Part shown: positions 26,360 through 35,057 of the stretch, in pieces
Layout: every line of letters starts with the position of its first letter
How positions within the stretch are numbered: position 1 is the first letter of the stretch
Assembly: GCA_017517385.1 (NCBI GenBank)
Contig: JAFWZG010000054.1
Coordinates: forward strand, 62,001 to 126,000
Direction: 5' to 3'
DNA: 64,000 bases
Source: Akkermansia sp.
GTDB taxonomy: Bacteria > Verrucomicrobiota > Verrucomicrobiia > Verrucomicrobiales > Akkermansiaceae
Notes under the pieces: generated by a model
Database searches by the model: none
Told to the model about the DNA's origin: nothing
The model's input: the letters and a program-made list of their open reading frames with translations, nothing else
Made by a program: the position numbers and the translations under genes

Positions 26360-27628
26360 TTATCTGGATGGCCGCAGAATGTAACGATTGCGTGTGATTG
26401 CAGAGGCCTGATTCATGGGCATGGATTTGCGTTCATGACCGGCCCCCCAAGAATCACTGTAATAAATGGTTTCGGATTTCTCATTGTAGCCGATAATCAT
26501 GCGCATATGGCCACCGGAGGCCTGCGGAATGCCGGCTTCAGGGAAAATGCCGAGCTCTACGCTCCACAGTACTGGAATGCCGGCATCGATACTCTTCTTC
26601 ATGGCATTGAACCAGCGGCGAACAGCTCGCTTACTTCCTCGTGCTGCTAGAAGAACCTCACGGTCACGTGTTACCTCAATCCAGTTCTGCGGTGTGGCCA
26701 TCGGTCTGCGTAATCTGCGAGCGGCCTTGTTGTAATCCTCAATGAGAGACATGATGGAATCTGTTGCGGTGCGGCCATCGAGGCTCTGTATACGGATATG
26801 GAAGCGACGACTGATAGATTCCAGCGCCGTTTGCATGGCTGCTGTGGAGGTGCCTCCATCGGCAGAGCTGTCACAAAGCTGGGCAAGGGCGTGCTGGTCT
26901 ACACCATCCATCCCATAGTAAGCGAACACTCGGGCCACGGTGGCAGGCACGCAGTAGCCTTTGTCTCCTTGGTCCACCATGTTTACACCGTCAATCCACA
27001 CGTCTCCGCTCTCTTCGTCTCGCTTCACATTGGTGCGAAGCTCTCTGCGGTTAGCCGCATTTGAGGCACCGCCGGCGGTAACTGCCTCCTGAGAGGCGCC
27101 CATGCGCAGGCGAATGAACTCTGCTTCAAACGTAGTTCGGCGGGAACCACCCGTATAGGATGCTTCCATGCGAATGACGCCTCCATCCCATTCCCATACC
27201 CATATTTTAAGCGGCACTCCGGCTTCACGCTGAGAGCTGCGGCGGGGTTTGCCTTCCACGCCTGTCAATTCATTGAGCGCCTTGATGGTATTCTGGAGTA
27301 ACTTTGTGTATTCTTCCTGACTTATGGCTCCATCATCACCTTTATTGTAGAGCATGGTTACCATATTGGAGAGGATTCCCTCTGCGTTCCATGTGACGAT
27401 AGTTTCACCCAGCTCGAGGCCATCAAGTTGCAGTCCGCCATTTCGAGGTACTCGAATGCTGTTATCATCAATGGAGGCATAGCGTACCCCATTGAAGCCG
27501 GCATTAGCCATTTGGTCGCGTTTCTTCGTCCAGATATCGCCACTGCGCACGCCCGGAGTAATGTTGCCAGCCAAGGCCATCCCACTCAGCAAGGCCATTG
27601 CCACACAGGAAATAAAGATTCTTTTCAT
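26360..27628 (-). CDS. Secreted C39-like cysteine peptidase
   Basis: A 422-residue protein with a signal peptide (MKRIFISCVAMALLSGMALA). The C-terminal half is a papain-fold C39-like domain: oxyanion Gln220 and nucleophile Cys226 in VDQGDKGYCVPATVARVFAY, His374 in SGGHMRMIIGY and Asp392 in YYSDSWG. The N-terminal half (about 21-200) has no recognised domain. There is no ABC transporter domain, so it is not a bacteriocin exporter; a secreted or surface protease or a related amidase-like role is more likely. Transcription should start at the ATG. Confidence 0.82.
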   Translation of the reverse strand: MKRIFISCVAMALLSGMALAGNITPGVRSGDIWTKKRDQMANAGFNGVRYASIDDNSIRVPRNGGLQLDGLELGETIVTWNAEGILSNMVTMLYNKGDDGAISQEEYTKLLQNTIKALNELTGVEGKPRRSSQREAGVPLKIWVWEWDGGVIRMEASYTGGSRRTTFEAEFIRLRMGASQEAVTAGGASNAANRRELRTNVKRDEESGDVWIDGVNMVDQGDKGYCVPATVARVFAYYGMDGVDQHALAQLCDSSADGGTSTAAMQTALESISRRFHIRIQSLDGRTATDSIMSLIEDYNKAARRLRRPMATPQNWIEVTRDREVLLAARGSKRAVRRWFNAMKKSIDAGIPVLWSVELGIFPEAGIPQASGGHMRMIIGYNEKSETIYYSDSWGAGHERKSMPMNQASAITRNRYILRPSR

Positions 27629-27634
27629 GCGGGT

Positions 27635-27664
27635 ATTCTAGCATGTGAAGCAAGTAACGCGCAA
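27635..27664 (-). promoter_or_regulatory. Leaderless-type promoter of the C39-like gene
   Basis: Minus strand: TTGCGC (27659-27664), 18 nt, TAGAAT (27635-27640). Exactly 6 nt separate the -10 box from the ATG at 27628. Confidence 0.7.
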
Positions 27665-27751
27665 GCAAAAAAAAGCGGTCCGCACAGCTTCTGGTGCTTT
27701 TATCGCATTGCCTCATAAATCTGGCACTAACATATACGCATATCGCTCAAA

Positions 27752-28129
27752 ATGAGTAAACAAGCAACAATAGAGTTACTGAATTCGAACGCAGTAAAGT
27801 ATCGAAAGACGCGCTCCCGTAAAGCTAAGGGCGAACTTCTGAAGAAACTAATAGAACTAACTGGTTACAAGTCGATTAAAAGCATTATTAGATACTATTC
27901 GCGCGGACGAAAACGTAAGCGAGTGGAGAAGAGAGTGAGTCTGCCCGAATTGCAACCCTGCAACATCGAGCTTATAAAGTCAATTGGGTTGAAATCCGAC
28001 CAACCGTGCGGTAAACGGCTCCATCCCATGCTGCAAACGTGGCTGTTGGCCTACTCAAAAAGGCACGAAATTGACGAGGAGTATCAAAGGCGTATACCGA
28101 GTGTATCACCTCGGGGACTGTTTTTTTGA
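27752..28129 (+). pseudogene. Truncated transposase/integrase N-terminal fragment
   Basis: An open frame of 125 codons that looks like the first part of an IS-type DDE transposase. It has a Lys/Arg-rich N-terminal helical region (RSRKAKGELLKKLIELTGY, KSIIRYYSRGRKRKR) and then CGKRLHPMLQTWLLAY and DEEYQRRIPSVSP, as found before the catalytic core in transposases that read CGKRL... and ...ISPATIDRLL. The frame leaves the family pattern right after SVSP and stops at PRGLFF, so the catalytic DDE domain is missing. Base composition and Lys-rich codon use differ from the neighbours. An 8-bp inverted repeat TTGCCTCA/TGAGGCAA (27708-27715 and 28127-28134) brackets the fragment but is too short to be a secure element end. 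Confidence 0.65.
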
Positions 28130-29269
28130 GGCAACACGTGGAGCCGGCGACTTCATCCCCAAACGAGTAAGATAACGCCACAGCCCTTCAAACGGGCCAT
28201 AACGGAAGAAGTGCAACCAAATGTTACACGCAAGCAGCTGAAGAAGATACAGCACAAATGCAGCCGCAAGAATACCGGTTACGCTGAATGAGCAACTCAA
28301 TCCGGCACCGTAGCCACAAAGCAACCACACCATGATGATATTCTGTGTAATGTAACAGGTAAGCGTACAGCGCCCCAGTTTACCAAGGGGGGCGGAAATC
28401 CACTGCGCACCGGGGCGGTTCAGCAGCTGTGCCAACAGCGGAACAAACCACAGCACAAAGAGAGAGGGCTCTATGATGCTCCAGTACTTCACCTCAGCCA
28501 TGCAGCCACCAAGAAGCTTCACCAGTAGCCACGCGCCGCCAGCATATACCATCAGCCGGGTACAGCTAACCTTCCCTTCAAACACGCGAAGCCGCCCGGC
28601 AATCATACCCAGCAGAAACATCCCCACCAGTGCCCAAATACGGTAACTGTACAACACAAACAGCAAGCTGTGCCAGATTCCCGTCGTGATGTTCCAGACA
28701 CCCATCTCTGTGAATGTTGCAGTCTGTGCAGGAGGTGCCCATGTCAGATGATAAGTTTCACGGATGCCATCATACCACTGTCTGAGAGCATCAGGCGTGC
28801 CGATAATATTGTGATAAAGTGCCAACGGCTGCAGCAGGCATATTCCGCACAGTCCCACCAATACTTTCGTGGGGCAGCGCCAGAGCAGCACTGGAATAAA
28901 ACCGGTGATAGCAAAGGTAAGCAAAATATCCCCCAGATAGAACCAACTGTGAAAAAGAGCAAAGCCCGCCAGCAGAGTCAAGCGCCAACAGAAACGCCCG
29001 CGGAAGTCCAGACCCTTGGCCATGGAGCGATCCATCTGCAGGAAGAAACTCAAGCCAAAAAGAAAGGAGAATATCAGGAAGAAGCGTTCCACAAAGAGGT
29101 TCACATACAGGTAACCCAGTATGCCATCCAGCATGCCATCCGGCACAAAGTCCTGATGTACATTGAAGAAATTACGAGCGTGTGCCATCAGAATACCGAA
29201 AAGAGCCACGGCTCTCACAGCATCAACTGAATGGATTCGCGGGGCACTTGCAGTCGTTTTATCAGACAT
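28106..29269 (-). CDS. DUF418 (YeiB-type) membrane protein with altered C-terminus
   Basis: A 387-residue polytopic membrane protein. N-terminal RIHSVDAVRAVALFGILMAH and the C-terminal DUF418 block (GKLGRCTLTCYITQNIIM...FFRYGPFEGLWRYLT) are typical of YeiB-like proteins. About 8-10 TM segments are predicted. The last residues (about PRVASKKQSPR) are encoded inside the 3' end of the transposase relic, so the original tail seems to have been cut and replaced by an insertion. The core domain looks complete, so function may be kept. It follows dxr by 21 nt on the same strand. The family's role is unsettled. Confidence 0.85.
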   Translation of the reverse strand: MSDKTTASAPRIHSVDAVRAVALFGILMAHARNFFNVHQDFVPDGMLDGILGYLYVNLFVERFFLIFSFLFGLSFFLQMDRSMAKGLDFRGRFCWRLTLLAGFALFHSWFYLGDILLTFAITGFIPVLLWRCPTKVLVGLCGICLLQPLALYHNIIGTPDALRQWYDGIRETYHLTWAPPAQTATFTEMGVWNITTGIWHSLLFVLYSYRIWALVGMFLLGMIAGRLRVFEGKVSCTRLMVYAGGAWLLVKLLGGCMAEVKYWSIIEPSLFVLWFVPLLAQLLNRPGAQWISAPLGKLGRCTLTCYITQNIIMVWLLCGYGAGLSCSFSVTGILAAAFVLYLLQLLACNIWLHFFRYGPFEGLWRYLTRLGMKSPAPRVASKKQSPR

Positions 29270-29290
29270 CCCTCAAATGGAGTGGCAAGT

Positions 29291-30454
29291 TCAGGCGGAA
29301 ATGACACGCAAAGCTTCCTCTCGGGCCCAAGCGTCATCCTCCAGAATCATCTCAAGCTGCCCCCGGTAATCACGGGGTGAAGCATTGGAAAGCACCTTCT
29401 CCACTGTCTCCCAGATACCGGAGAAACCAAGCTTACCATCCACGAAAGCCTGAACAGCCACCTCATTGGCTGCGTTGAACATGGCCGGCATAGTGCCGCC
29501 CACCAGACCGGATTGACGAGCCAGATTCAGCGCAGGGAAATCATCCCAGCGGGGAGCCTCAAACTTCAGGGAAGCGATCTGCGCAAGGTCGAGCTTCTTC
29601 AAGCTATTAAGCGTTCTATCCGGCCAAGTGACGGCGTACTGAATGGGGAAACACATATCACTGCTGCTCAGCTGAGCAAGGATAGAACCATCCTGATACT
29701 CCACGAGAGAATGCACGATACTCTGCGGGTGCACGATAACATCTACCCTCTCCATGGGAATGCCGAACAGCCAGCGGGCCTCAATCATTTCTAGGCCCTT
29801 ATTGAAAAGCGTAGCGGAGTCTATGGTAATCTTACGACCCATTTTCCATGTGGGATGATTAAGGGCTTGCTCCAAAGTAACGGAAGCGAGCTGTTCCTTC
29901 GGCGTGGTACGGAAGGGGCCACCGCTAGCAGTAAGTATGAGGCGGCTCACCTGCTCAGCTCCACTTTTATGCCCCTGAAGGCACTGGAAAATAGCGTTGT
30001 GCTCACTATCCACAGGCAGCACATTAATCCCCTTGGCGGCAGCACGGTTCATCACCACTTCACCGGCCATCACCAGAATCTCCTTAGAGGCTATGGCCAA
30101 ATCCTTCCTAGCCTCAATAGCCTGCAGCGTGGGTTTCAACCCAGCTGTGCCAATAATAGAAACCAGCACCATATCAGCACCTTCCAGCGTAGCAAGTTCA
30201 CAGAGCCCATCCAAACCGGTATAGACACGAGTACCAGCAGGAAGCAAGCGCTGCAGCTCAGCAGCGCGGGTGGAATCATATATGCAGACATCCTTCACGC
30301 CGAACTCCATAGCCTGAGCAGCAAGCGTTTCCACACTGCTGTGGGCCGCAAGCCCCACCACTTCCATGCGCTCCGGAATATCACGCGCCACTTTCAGCGC
30401 ACTAGTGCCGATGCTGCCCGTAGAACCGAGAATGACTACCTTTTTTCGCTTCAT
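29291..30454 (-). CDS. dxr: 1-deoxy-D-xylulose 5-phosphate reductoisomerase
   Basis: The second enzyme of the MEP isoprenoid pathway; it makes MEP from DXP with NADPH (cytoplasm). Visible features are the NADPH loop VVILGSTGSIGTSAL (residues 5-19), VDSEHNAIFQCL with the metal-binding Asp and Glu, the flexible loop SGGPFR, and NHPTWKMGRKITIDSATLFNKGLEMIEA with substrate and metal ligands. The length of 387 aa is normal. It is divergent from rnpB, with a consensus promoter. Confidence 0.97.
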   Translation of the reverse strand: MKRKKVVILGSTGSIGTSALKVARDIPERMEVVGLAAHSSVETLAAQAMEFGVKDVCIYDSTRAAELQRLLPAGTRVYTGLDGLCELATLEGADMVLVSIIGTAGLKPTLQAIEARKDLAIASKEILVMAGEVVMNRAAAKGINVLPVDSEHNAIFQCLQGHKSGAEQVSRLILTASGGPFRTTPKEQLASVTLEQALNHPTWKMGRKITIDSATLFNKGLEMIEARWLFGIPMERVDVIVHPQSIVHSLVEYQDGSILAQLSSSDMCFPIQYAVTWPDRTLNSLKKLDLAQIASLKFEAPRWDDFPALNLARQSGLVGGTMPAMFNAANEVAVQAFVDGKLGFSGIWETVEKVLSNASPRDYRGQLEMILEDDAWAREEALRVISA

Positions 30455-30465
30455 GTACGGGGCAT

Positions 30466-30494
30466 ACTATACTCCCGATTAAACAGAATTGCAA
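30466..30494 (-). promoter_or_regulatory. Predicted promoter of dxr
   Basis: Minus strand: TTGCAA (30489-30494), 17 nt, TATAGT (30466-30471). The ATG lies 11 nt past the -10 box, so the leader is only a few nucleotides. Confidence 0.75.
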
Positions 30495-30513
30495 GCAGGA
30501 ACACATTTTACGC

Positions 30514-30542
30514 TTGCAAAACTGCCTCTCAAGTTGTAGATT
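30514..30542 (+). promoter_or_regulatory. Predicted promoter of rnpB
   Basis: TTGCAA (30514-30519), 17 nt, TAGATT (30537-30542). The first base of the P1 helix of RNase P RNA follows 6 nt later (30549), which independently calibrates the -10 to start-site distance for this genome. Confidence 0.85.
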
Positions 30543-30548
30543 AGCTGC

Positions 30549-30926
30549 GCCGTTCGGGTTCGGGTGGTCGCTGTGCAGCCTTGCTGCATAGAGGAAAGTC
30601 CGGACATCACAAGGCAGCGTGTCCTCTGAAAGGGGGAGACTCCCGGAGCCAAGGCCGGGAGGACGGAAAGTGCCACAGAAAACAAACCGCCCGCAAGGGT
30701 AAGGGTGAAAAGGTGGGGTAAGAGCCCACCGCTCCGAAGGTAACAACGGAGGCACGGTAAACCCCGCGCGATGCAAGACAAACAGGGGAAGGGTCGCCTG
30801 CCCGCTGTATCCCCGGGTAATAGTTGCACCCGGCTATAAACGCCGGGTACGGGTTCACCCCCGTAAGAAAAATGACCACACAGCCCGCAAGGGTGGACAG
30901 AATCTGGCTTACAGAACCCGAACGGC
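30549..30926 (+). ncRNA. rnpB: RNase P RNA, class A
   Basis: The catalytic RNA that matures the 5' ends of tRNAs. The two ends pair as P1 (GCCGTTCGGGTT at 30549-30560 with AACCCGAACGGC at 30915-30926). The universally conserved GAGGAAAGTCCGGAC is near 30591-30605, and the 3' conserved block ACAGAATCTGGCTTACAG just precedes P1. The length of about 378 nt is normal for the bacterial A type. No clear terminator hairpin follows, only a T-rich stretch near 30950. Confidence 0.97.
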
Positions 30927-30977
30927 ACTTTTCTCAAGCCACAAACCCATTTTTTCTTTTGTTTCGTAAGTTTGTGC

Positions 30978-31006
30978 TTGCAATATGGCGCACGGAGGCG
31001 TAAAAA
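30978..31006 (+). promoter_or_regulatory. Predicted promoter of the PAS/PP2C gene
   Basis: TTGCAA (30978-30983), 17 nt, TAAAAA (31001-31006). The ATG at 31016 lies 9 nt past the -10 box, again nearly leaderless. Confidence 0.6.
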
Positions 31007-31015
31007 ATATAAGCG

Positions 31016-32662
31016 ATGAGCCACGATTCTGACAACAAGCCTCAGCGTTCCTCCGTGCCCGGTGTATTTAACTGGGGGTTGGTTCGCCGGGCGCTCCGTG
31101 CTGCAGAAGAAGGCGTATACTGCTGGGATATCCCCAGCGGGGAGATTTACTACACTGAGCAATGCCTGCGCATGATGGGGCTTCCCTTCCGTGAGCTTGC
31201 CCCCAATATCTTTACATCCCCAGAGCTCACCATTCATGAGGAAGACCGCCAACACTTCATCAACGCCGTTCAGCGCTATTTGGACCGCCCCACCAGCTCC
31301 CCGCTTCGTGTGGAGGTACGTCTGCTGAACCTGCGCTCCCGCGGCTGGCGCTGGATTCGCGTGAACGGTCTTGCTGAGCGAGGCCGGGATAAAAAGGCTG
31401 TTCAGCTCGTAGGCGTCTGGGTGGACATCACCCGCAGAAAAATGGCGGACCTTCACGCCATGGAGGACCGAGATTTATTCCGCCACCTCATTAACTACCT
31501 GCCGGACAATATCTACTATAAGAACCGAGAATCCCGCTTCGTGATGGCAAATGAGGCCACCGCCAGAAAAATGGGAGTGCGCACCCCGTCTGACCTCATC
31601 GGTTGCAAGGATACACACTTCTTCTCTGATGACACCACCGAAATCGCCCGTCAGGAGGAGCTCGAAATCATGCGCACCGGCAAGCCCATCACCAACCGCA
31701 TCCACAAAGAAAGCTGGAAAGGTGGGCACAGCTCATGGTGCAGGCTTTCCAAGTTCCCTTGGTACGCTGCGGATGGTTCTATCAAGGGCATCGTTGGTAT
31801 TTCCTCGGACGTCACAGAACTCGTAGAAACGCAGCAGCGCTACCGCCGTATGGCCGAACAGCTCGACCAGCGTAACCGCGCGCTAGAAAAGGAAATCAAG
31901 CTCGCTAGGGAAATTCAGTTCGCCCTCCAGTCTCAGCGCATTCCCTCCCGCGAATGGAAGAATGAAGAGACAGGCACACGGCGCTTCGCTCACTTCCACC
32001 ACATATACAGCCCATGTGCAGGAGTGGCGGGTGACTGTTTTGAGGTATTCCCTGTGGGTGATACCGGCGTGGGTATGCTGATATGTGACGTAATGGGTCA
32101 TGGCGTACAGGCCGCCCTTATCGCCTCCATGCTACGCGGACTTCTGGAGCAGTTCGTCAGCCTCGCAAATACCCCCGGTCTATTCCTCTCAAACCTGAAC
32201 CGCCAGCTCTGGAGAATCTTTGACAAGGCGAACCTCACCATGTTCACCACAGCCTGCTACGTCTACTTCGACTTGCAGAAAAAGCGCCTCACCATCACCA
32301 CCGCCGGCCACCCCGTTCCCATCATTATGAGTGCCGAAGGCAAAGCATTCCAGCCGCTCATGCGCCGCTCCCCTGCACTCGGACTGCTGGAAAACGCCCC
32401 CTTCCGCGAGAGTGATATTACGCTGGAGCCCGGCATGAAACTCATGCTCTTTACGGATGGATTGCCGGAAGCCCGTAACAGCGCAGGTGATGAAATGGGA
32501 GCCGTGCGCGTCATGGAGCTACTGGAGCGCAACCGCCCCGAAAACATAAAGGAAATGCTGGACTTCGCACTCGCCGGCATGCACAGCTTTACTCAATTCC
32601 CCGAACAGGATGATGATATCTGCCTCGTCGGAGTTGAATTTACTGAGGAAAATCCCGCCTAA
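31016..32662 (+). CDS. PAS-domain PP2C (SpoIIE/RsbU-type) protein phosphatase
   Basis: A soluble 548-residue signalling protein. The first PAS-like domain (about 15-145) includes a PAC-type RWIRVNGLAERG...GVWVDITRRK; a second PAS domain (about 150-270) ends GIVGISSDVTEL; a coiled linker (about 275-305) contains LEKEIKLAREIQFALQSQ. The PP2C domain (about 310-545) has metal and catalytic motifs AGDCFEVF, DVMGHGVQAAL, TTAGHPVPI, LFTDGLPEA and DDDICLVGV. All metal-binding aspartates appear present. Proteins of this type dephosphorylate anti-sigma-factor antagonists, but no partner-switch genes are adjacent. The stimulus is unknown. Confidence 0.9.
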   Translation: MSHDSDNKPQRSSVPGVFNWGLVRRALRAAEEGVYCWDIPSGEIYYTEQCLRMMGLPFRELAPNIFTSPELTIHEEDRQHFINAVQRYLDRPTSSPLRVEVRLLNLRSRGWRWIRVNGLAERGRDKKAVQLVGVWVDITRRKMADLHAMEDRDLFRHLINYLPDNIYYKNRESRFVMANEATARKMGVRTPSDLIGCKDTHFFSDDTTEIARQEELEIMRTGKPITNRIHKESWKGGHSSWCRLSKFPWYAADGSIKGIVGISSDVTELVETQQRYRRMAEQLDQRNRALEKEIKLAREIQFALQSQRIPSREWKNEETGTRRFAHFHHIYSPCAGVAGDCFEVFPVGDTGVGMLICDVMGHGVQAALIASMLRGLLEQFVSLANTPGLFLSNLNRQLWRIFDKANLTMFTTACYVYFDLQKKRLTITTAGHPVPIIMSAEGKAFQPLMRRSPALGLLENAPFRESDITLEPGMKLMLFTDGLPEARNSAGDEMGAVRVMELLERNRPENIKEMLDFALAGMHSFTQFPEQDDDICLVGVEFTEENPA

Positions 32663-32728
32663 TGCCCCGCAGAGCCGCTGTTCCGGCCGAAAAGAGCGTT
32701 TTTTCGCATATATCATGCAAAAAAAAGA

Positions 32729-32757
32729 TTGCATTCAAGCGGTTTTAGCGGTACTCT
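32729..32757 (+). promoter_or_regulatory. Predicted promoter of the Arg-rich protein gene
   Basis: TTGCAT (32729-32734), 17 nt, TACTCT (32752-32757). This leaves a leader of about 30 nt before the ATG at 32796. Confidence 0.6.
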
Positions 32758-32795
32758 AGGGACAGTTAAAGATTATTTTTACTGACTCAATCTAT

Positions 32796-34220
32796 ATGGA
32801 AAACAGCACACAGGGGGGCAACACGCCCTTTGACCTTTCCGAGCTGACCGGTTTCCAGTTTGGTCCTGCCTGGGCCAAGCCGGGTGCCGATACTGCACCG
32901 TCCCTGCCGCGGACTAACACCTCTGAGCGCACCGAGCGCCGTGGTGGTCCCCGCCGGCCCAATACTGACCGCAGAGATTCCCGCCCCCGCAGGGATGATG
33001 CCGCCGCACGCGATGAGCGCGGTTCCCGCAAGGGTGGTCCCCGCCCCGGTGGGCGAGACAGGCGCCCCTCCCGAGATGAGGCTCCTCGCAGGGAACTGCC
33101 GCAGCCGGCTGATGGCTTCCGTGTAGAATTGCGTCCCACTAATTCTATTCTTGATATTTTCAGCAAAGAAATCGCCCGTCAGAAGCGCGCCATGCCGCTG
33201 CTGGATTTGTCCCGCGTTGTGATGGCCGGCAAGGATCGCTATGACCTTGTATTCATGAAGCTGGAGAATGCGCCCATGCTCATCCACTCCACCAAGGGTG
33301 ATGGCGCCTGCTGGCTGACAGAGGCTGAAGCCATTGCATACCTGTGGAACGCCCCTTGGTTCAGCGAGCTGTATACAGCCACGGAGATTGAGACCGAAGC
33401 CCCGAAGGGCACCTTCACCGCCGTGGCTACATGCAGCATGGGCGGCGAAGTCATCGGTCCGGTAAACTGGCATGGTTATCAGGCTGCCCTCATGAACCTG
33501 TACCGCTCCAAGTATGCCAACATGCCGCTGGACGCGTTCAAGAGCCGCATCTCTCTGAGCAAGGACGAGGAGGCTGTACAGGCATGGCTTGCCGCTGCCA
33601 GCAAGAAGACCGTATGGAAGCCCACCCGTGAAGGCGCTGAGGAAGTAATCCTTGAGGATGCCCGTGCCGTGGAAGCAGATTTCACGGCTAACCATTATGG
33701 AAAAGTCTATGAAACCGTGGATAAAGTCTTCGTGAACGGCTCCACGCCCCGCAAGCTGCTTTCTCCCGGTCTGGCTGCACATCTGGCCATCCTTTCGGAT
33801 AAGACTCGCCGCTCCCCGCAAATGCTCATCCCGAACCTCTGCCACGGCCTTGCCCGCCACCACATGCCCATCTACAAGTGGCAGGGCAACCACTTCACCG
33901 GTCCCAGCCGCGTGCGCACCATCCCGGCAGACACCGTGCTTGCTGACCGCATGATGGCCATCGTGAACTGGAGCAAGGAACACTCCGGCGAGAAAGTGGA
34001 GGCGATGTTTGCTGAGCTTTCCGGCGTACCTGCCGGCACTGATGAAGAGAGCCGCAAGGTCGCCTCAGAGGCATATGCCCCCTACGCGGCCGACATGATT
34101 TGGCTGCTTGAGCAAGGCTTCGTGGTAGTCACCGGAGACAACTCCATCTGGTACCCCAAGGGCACTGCCGCCCCTGCTCCCACTAAGACGGAGCAGCCCA
34201 GACGCAACCGCCGCAAGTAA
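32796..34220 (+). CDS. Protein with disordered Arg-rich N-terminus, unknown
   Basis: A 474-residue cytoplasmic protein. Residues about 40-108 are a strongly basic, low-complexity segment rich in Arg, Gly, Pro and Asp (RGGPRRP, RPRRDD, RKGGPRPGGRDRRPSRDE), resembling RNA-binding RGG/RDR tails. The remaining about 360 residues are a folded domain without a family I can name; it contains WNAPWFSELYTATE, YRSKYANMPLDAF and HGLARHHMPIYKWQ. A short basic tail (TEQPRRNRRK) ends it. A role with RNA or ribosomes is possible but is inference. It is a single gene between its own promoter and terminator. Confidence 0.75.
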   Translation: MENSTQGGNTPFDLSELTGFQFGPAWAKPGADTAPSLPRTNTSERTERRGGPRRPNTDRRDSRPRRDDAAARDERGSRKGGPRPGGRDRRPSRDEAPRRELPQPADGFRVELRPTNSILDIFSKEIARQKRAMPLLDLSRVVMAGKDRYDLVFMKLENAPMLIHSTKGDGACWLTEAEAIAYLWNAPWFSELYTATEIETEAPKGTFTAVATCSMGGEVIGPVNWHGYQAALMNLYRSKYANMPLDAFKSRISLSKDEEAVQAWLAAASKKTVWKPTREGAEEVILEDARAVEADFTANHYGKVYETVDKVFVNGSTPRKLLSPGLAAHLAILSDKTRRSPQMLIPNLCHGLARHHMPIYKWQGNHFTGPSRVRTIPADTVLADRMMAIVNWSKEHSGEKVEAMFAELSGVPAGTDEESRKVASEAYAPYAADMIWLLEQGFVVVTGDNSIWYPKGTAAPAPTKTEQPRRNRRK

Positions 34221-34258
34221 AACACTATAACACTTCCTTCTTATAGACAATAGACAAT

Positions 34259-34295
34259 AAAGCCGGGTCATCTTAGGGTGACTCGGCTTTATCTT
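34259..34295 (+). terminator. Rho-independent terminator
   Basis: AAAGCCG...GTCA (from 34259) pairs with TGAC...CGGCTTT (ending 34290) around a short TTAG-containing loop, followed by ATCTT. It closes the Arg-rich protein gene. Confidence 0.75.
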
Positions 34296-34363
34296 AATTT
34301 CAGCGTCTCCATGTATATCCGGAAACCCATTTTAATTATAACATGCAAAGACATGATTTATAC

Positions 34364-34392
34364 TTGCCACGCACAAATGATTTTCCTATAAT
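34364..34392 (+). promoter_or_regulatory. Leaderless-type promoter that fixes the start at 34400
   Basis: TTGCCA (34364-34369), 17 nt, TATAAT (34387-34392). The -10 box overlaps an in-frame ATG at 34391 and lies downstream of the first in-frame ATG at 34343, so neither can be used from this promoter. The ATG at 34400, 7 nt after the box, matches the leaderless pattern. Confidence 0.75.
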
Positions 34393-34399
34393 GAAAGCT

Positions 34400-35041
34400 A
34401 TGGAATGGAATGATGGCTTTATGACACTTCTTCGTGATGCTGTGGCCCGTTATCATGAGCGTCCGCAGACATCTCCCGTGGCTTTTTTTCTACCGGCAGA
34501 AGTGAAACTCCTGCGGGAAATCGGATATACACCTGAAGAAATGCACGCCTACGTTCAGGACTACGCCGTCAACGGTGACCCTTCACCCTCCACTATTTTG
34601 CTGATAGCTGCTGCCCGTCGCACTTTTTTCATGACAGCTCAGCGAGGCATCTCCGGCAATGCAAAGCCGGTAAAAGCAAGGGATTTACCTCCGGCAGACG
34701 ATGATTTCCAAGGCATTCCGTACCTGCCCCGTATCATTCGCAAAGCAGAAGCCAAGCTACATGGCACGCTGGACGCGAATCTCATGTACTACGATGAGCA
34801 GGATCGCATTTTCCTGCGTGAACATGGCAACATCCACCCTGCAGACTTCCTATACCTAGCTTGGACCGCCCATGGCGATAAGCAGAAAATGGTTAAGGCC
34901 GTGTTGAACGCCATGAAGGCAGATTCTCCGGAGGATGAAGCACCGCGTATCACCCCCACCATCGCCCCTCAGCAGCCGTCCCGTAGTACCACACCCTCCA
35001 CAGAAAGCGGCCCGGTACAAAGTGAGCTGAAGCTGGACTAA
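34400..35041 (+). CDS. Hypothetical protein, weakly DUF5069-like
   Basis: A 213-residue protein when started at ATG 34400 (MEWNDGFMTLLRDAV). The middle (FQGIPYLPRIIRKAEAKLHG and then a short acidic and aromatic block ending AWTAHGDKQKMVKAV) loosely recalls DUF5069 proteins. The C-terminal about 40 residues are a Pro/Ser/Thr-rich tail. There is no signal peptide or membrane segment. Function is unknown. It is followed after 16 nt by a tail-anchored protein and then by the second RND operon, possibly in one transcript. Confidence 0.65.
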   Translation: MEWNDGFMTLLRDAVARYHERPQTSPVAFFLPAEVKLLREIGYTPEEMHAYVQDYAVNGDPSPSTILLIAAARRTFFMTAQRGISGNAKPVKARDLPPADDDFQGIPYLPRIIRKAEAKLHGTLDANLMYYDEQDRIFLREHGNIHPADFLYLAWTAHGDKQKMVKAVLNAMKADSPEDEAPRITPTIAPQQPSRSTTPSTESGPVQSELKLD

Positions 35042-35057
35042 TACCCTGCCTTACGCC

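Noticed and set aside
27708-28134. TTGCCTCA/TGAGGCAA as true insertion-sequence ends
   Set aside because: Only 8 bp, no extension in either direction and no visible target duplication, so it is mentioned but not annotated as an IS end.
30479-31456. Minus-strand open frame of 325 codons across rnpB
   Set aside because: It runs antisense through the RNase P RNA and the start of the PAS/PP2C gene; its sequence is Cys/Pro/Arg-rich and domain-free.
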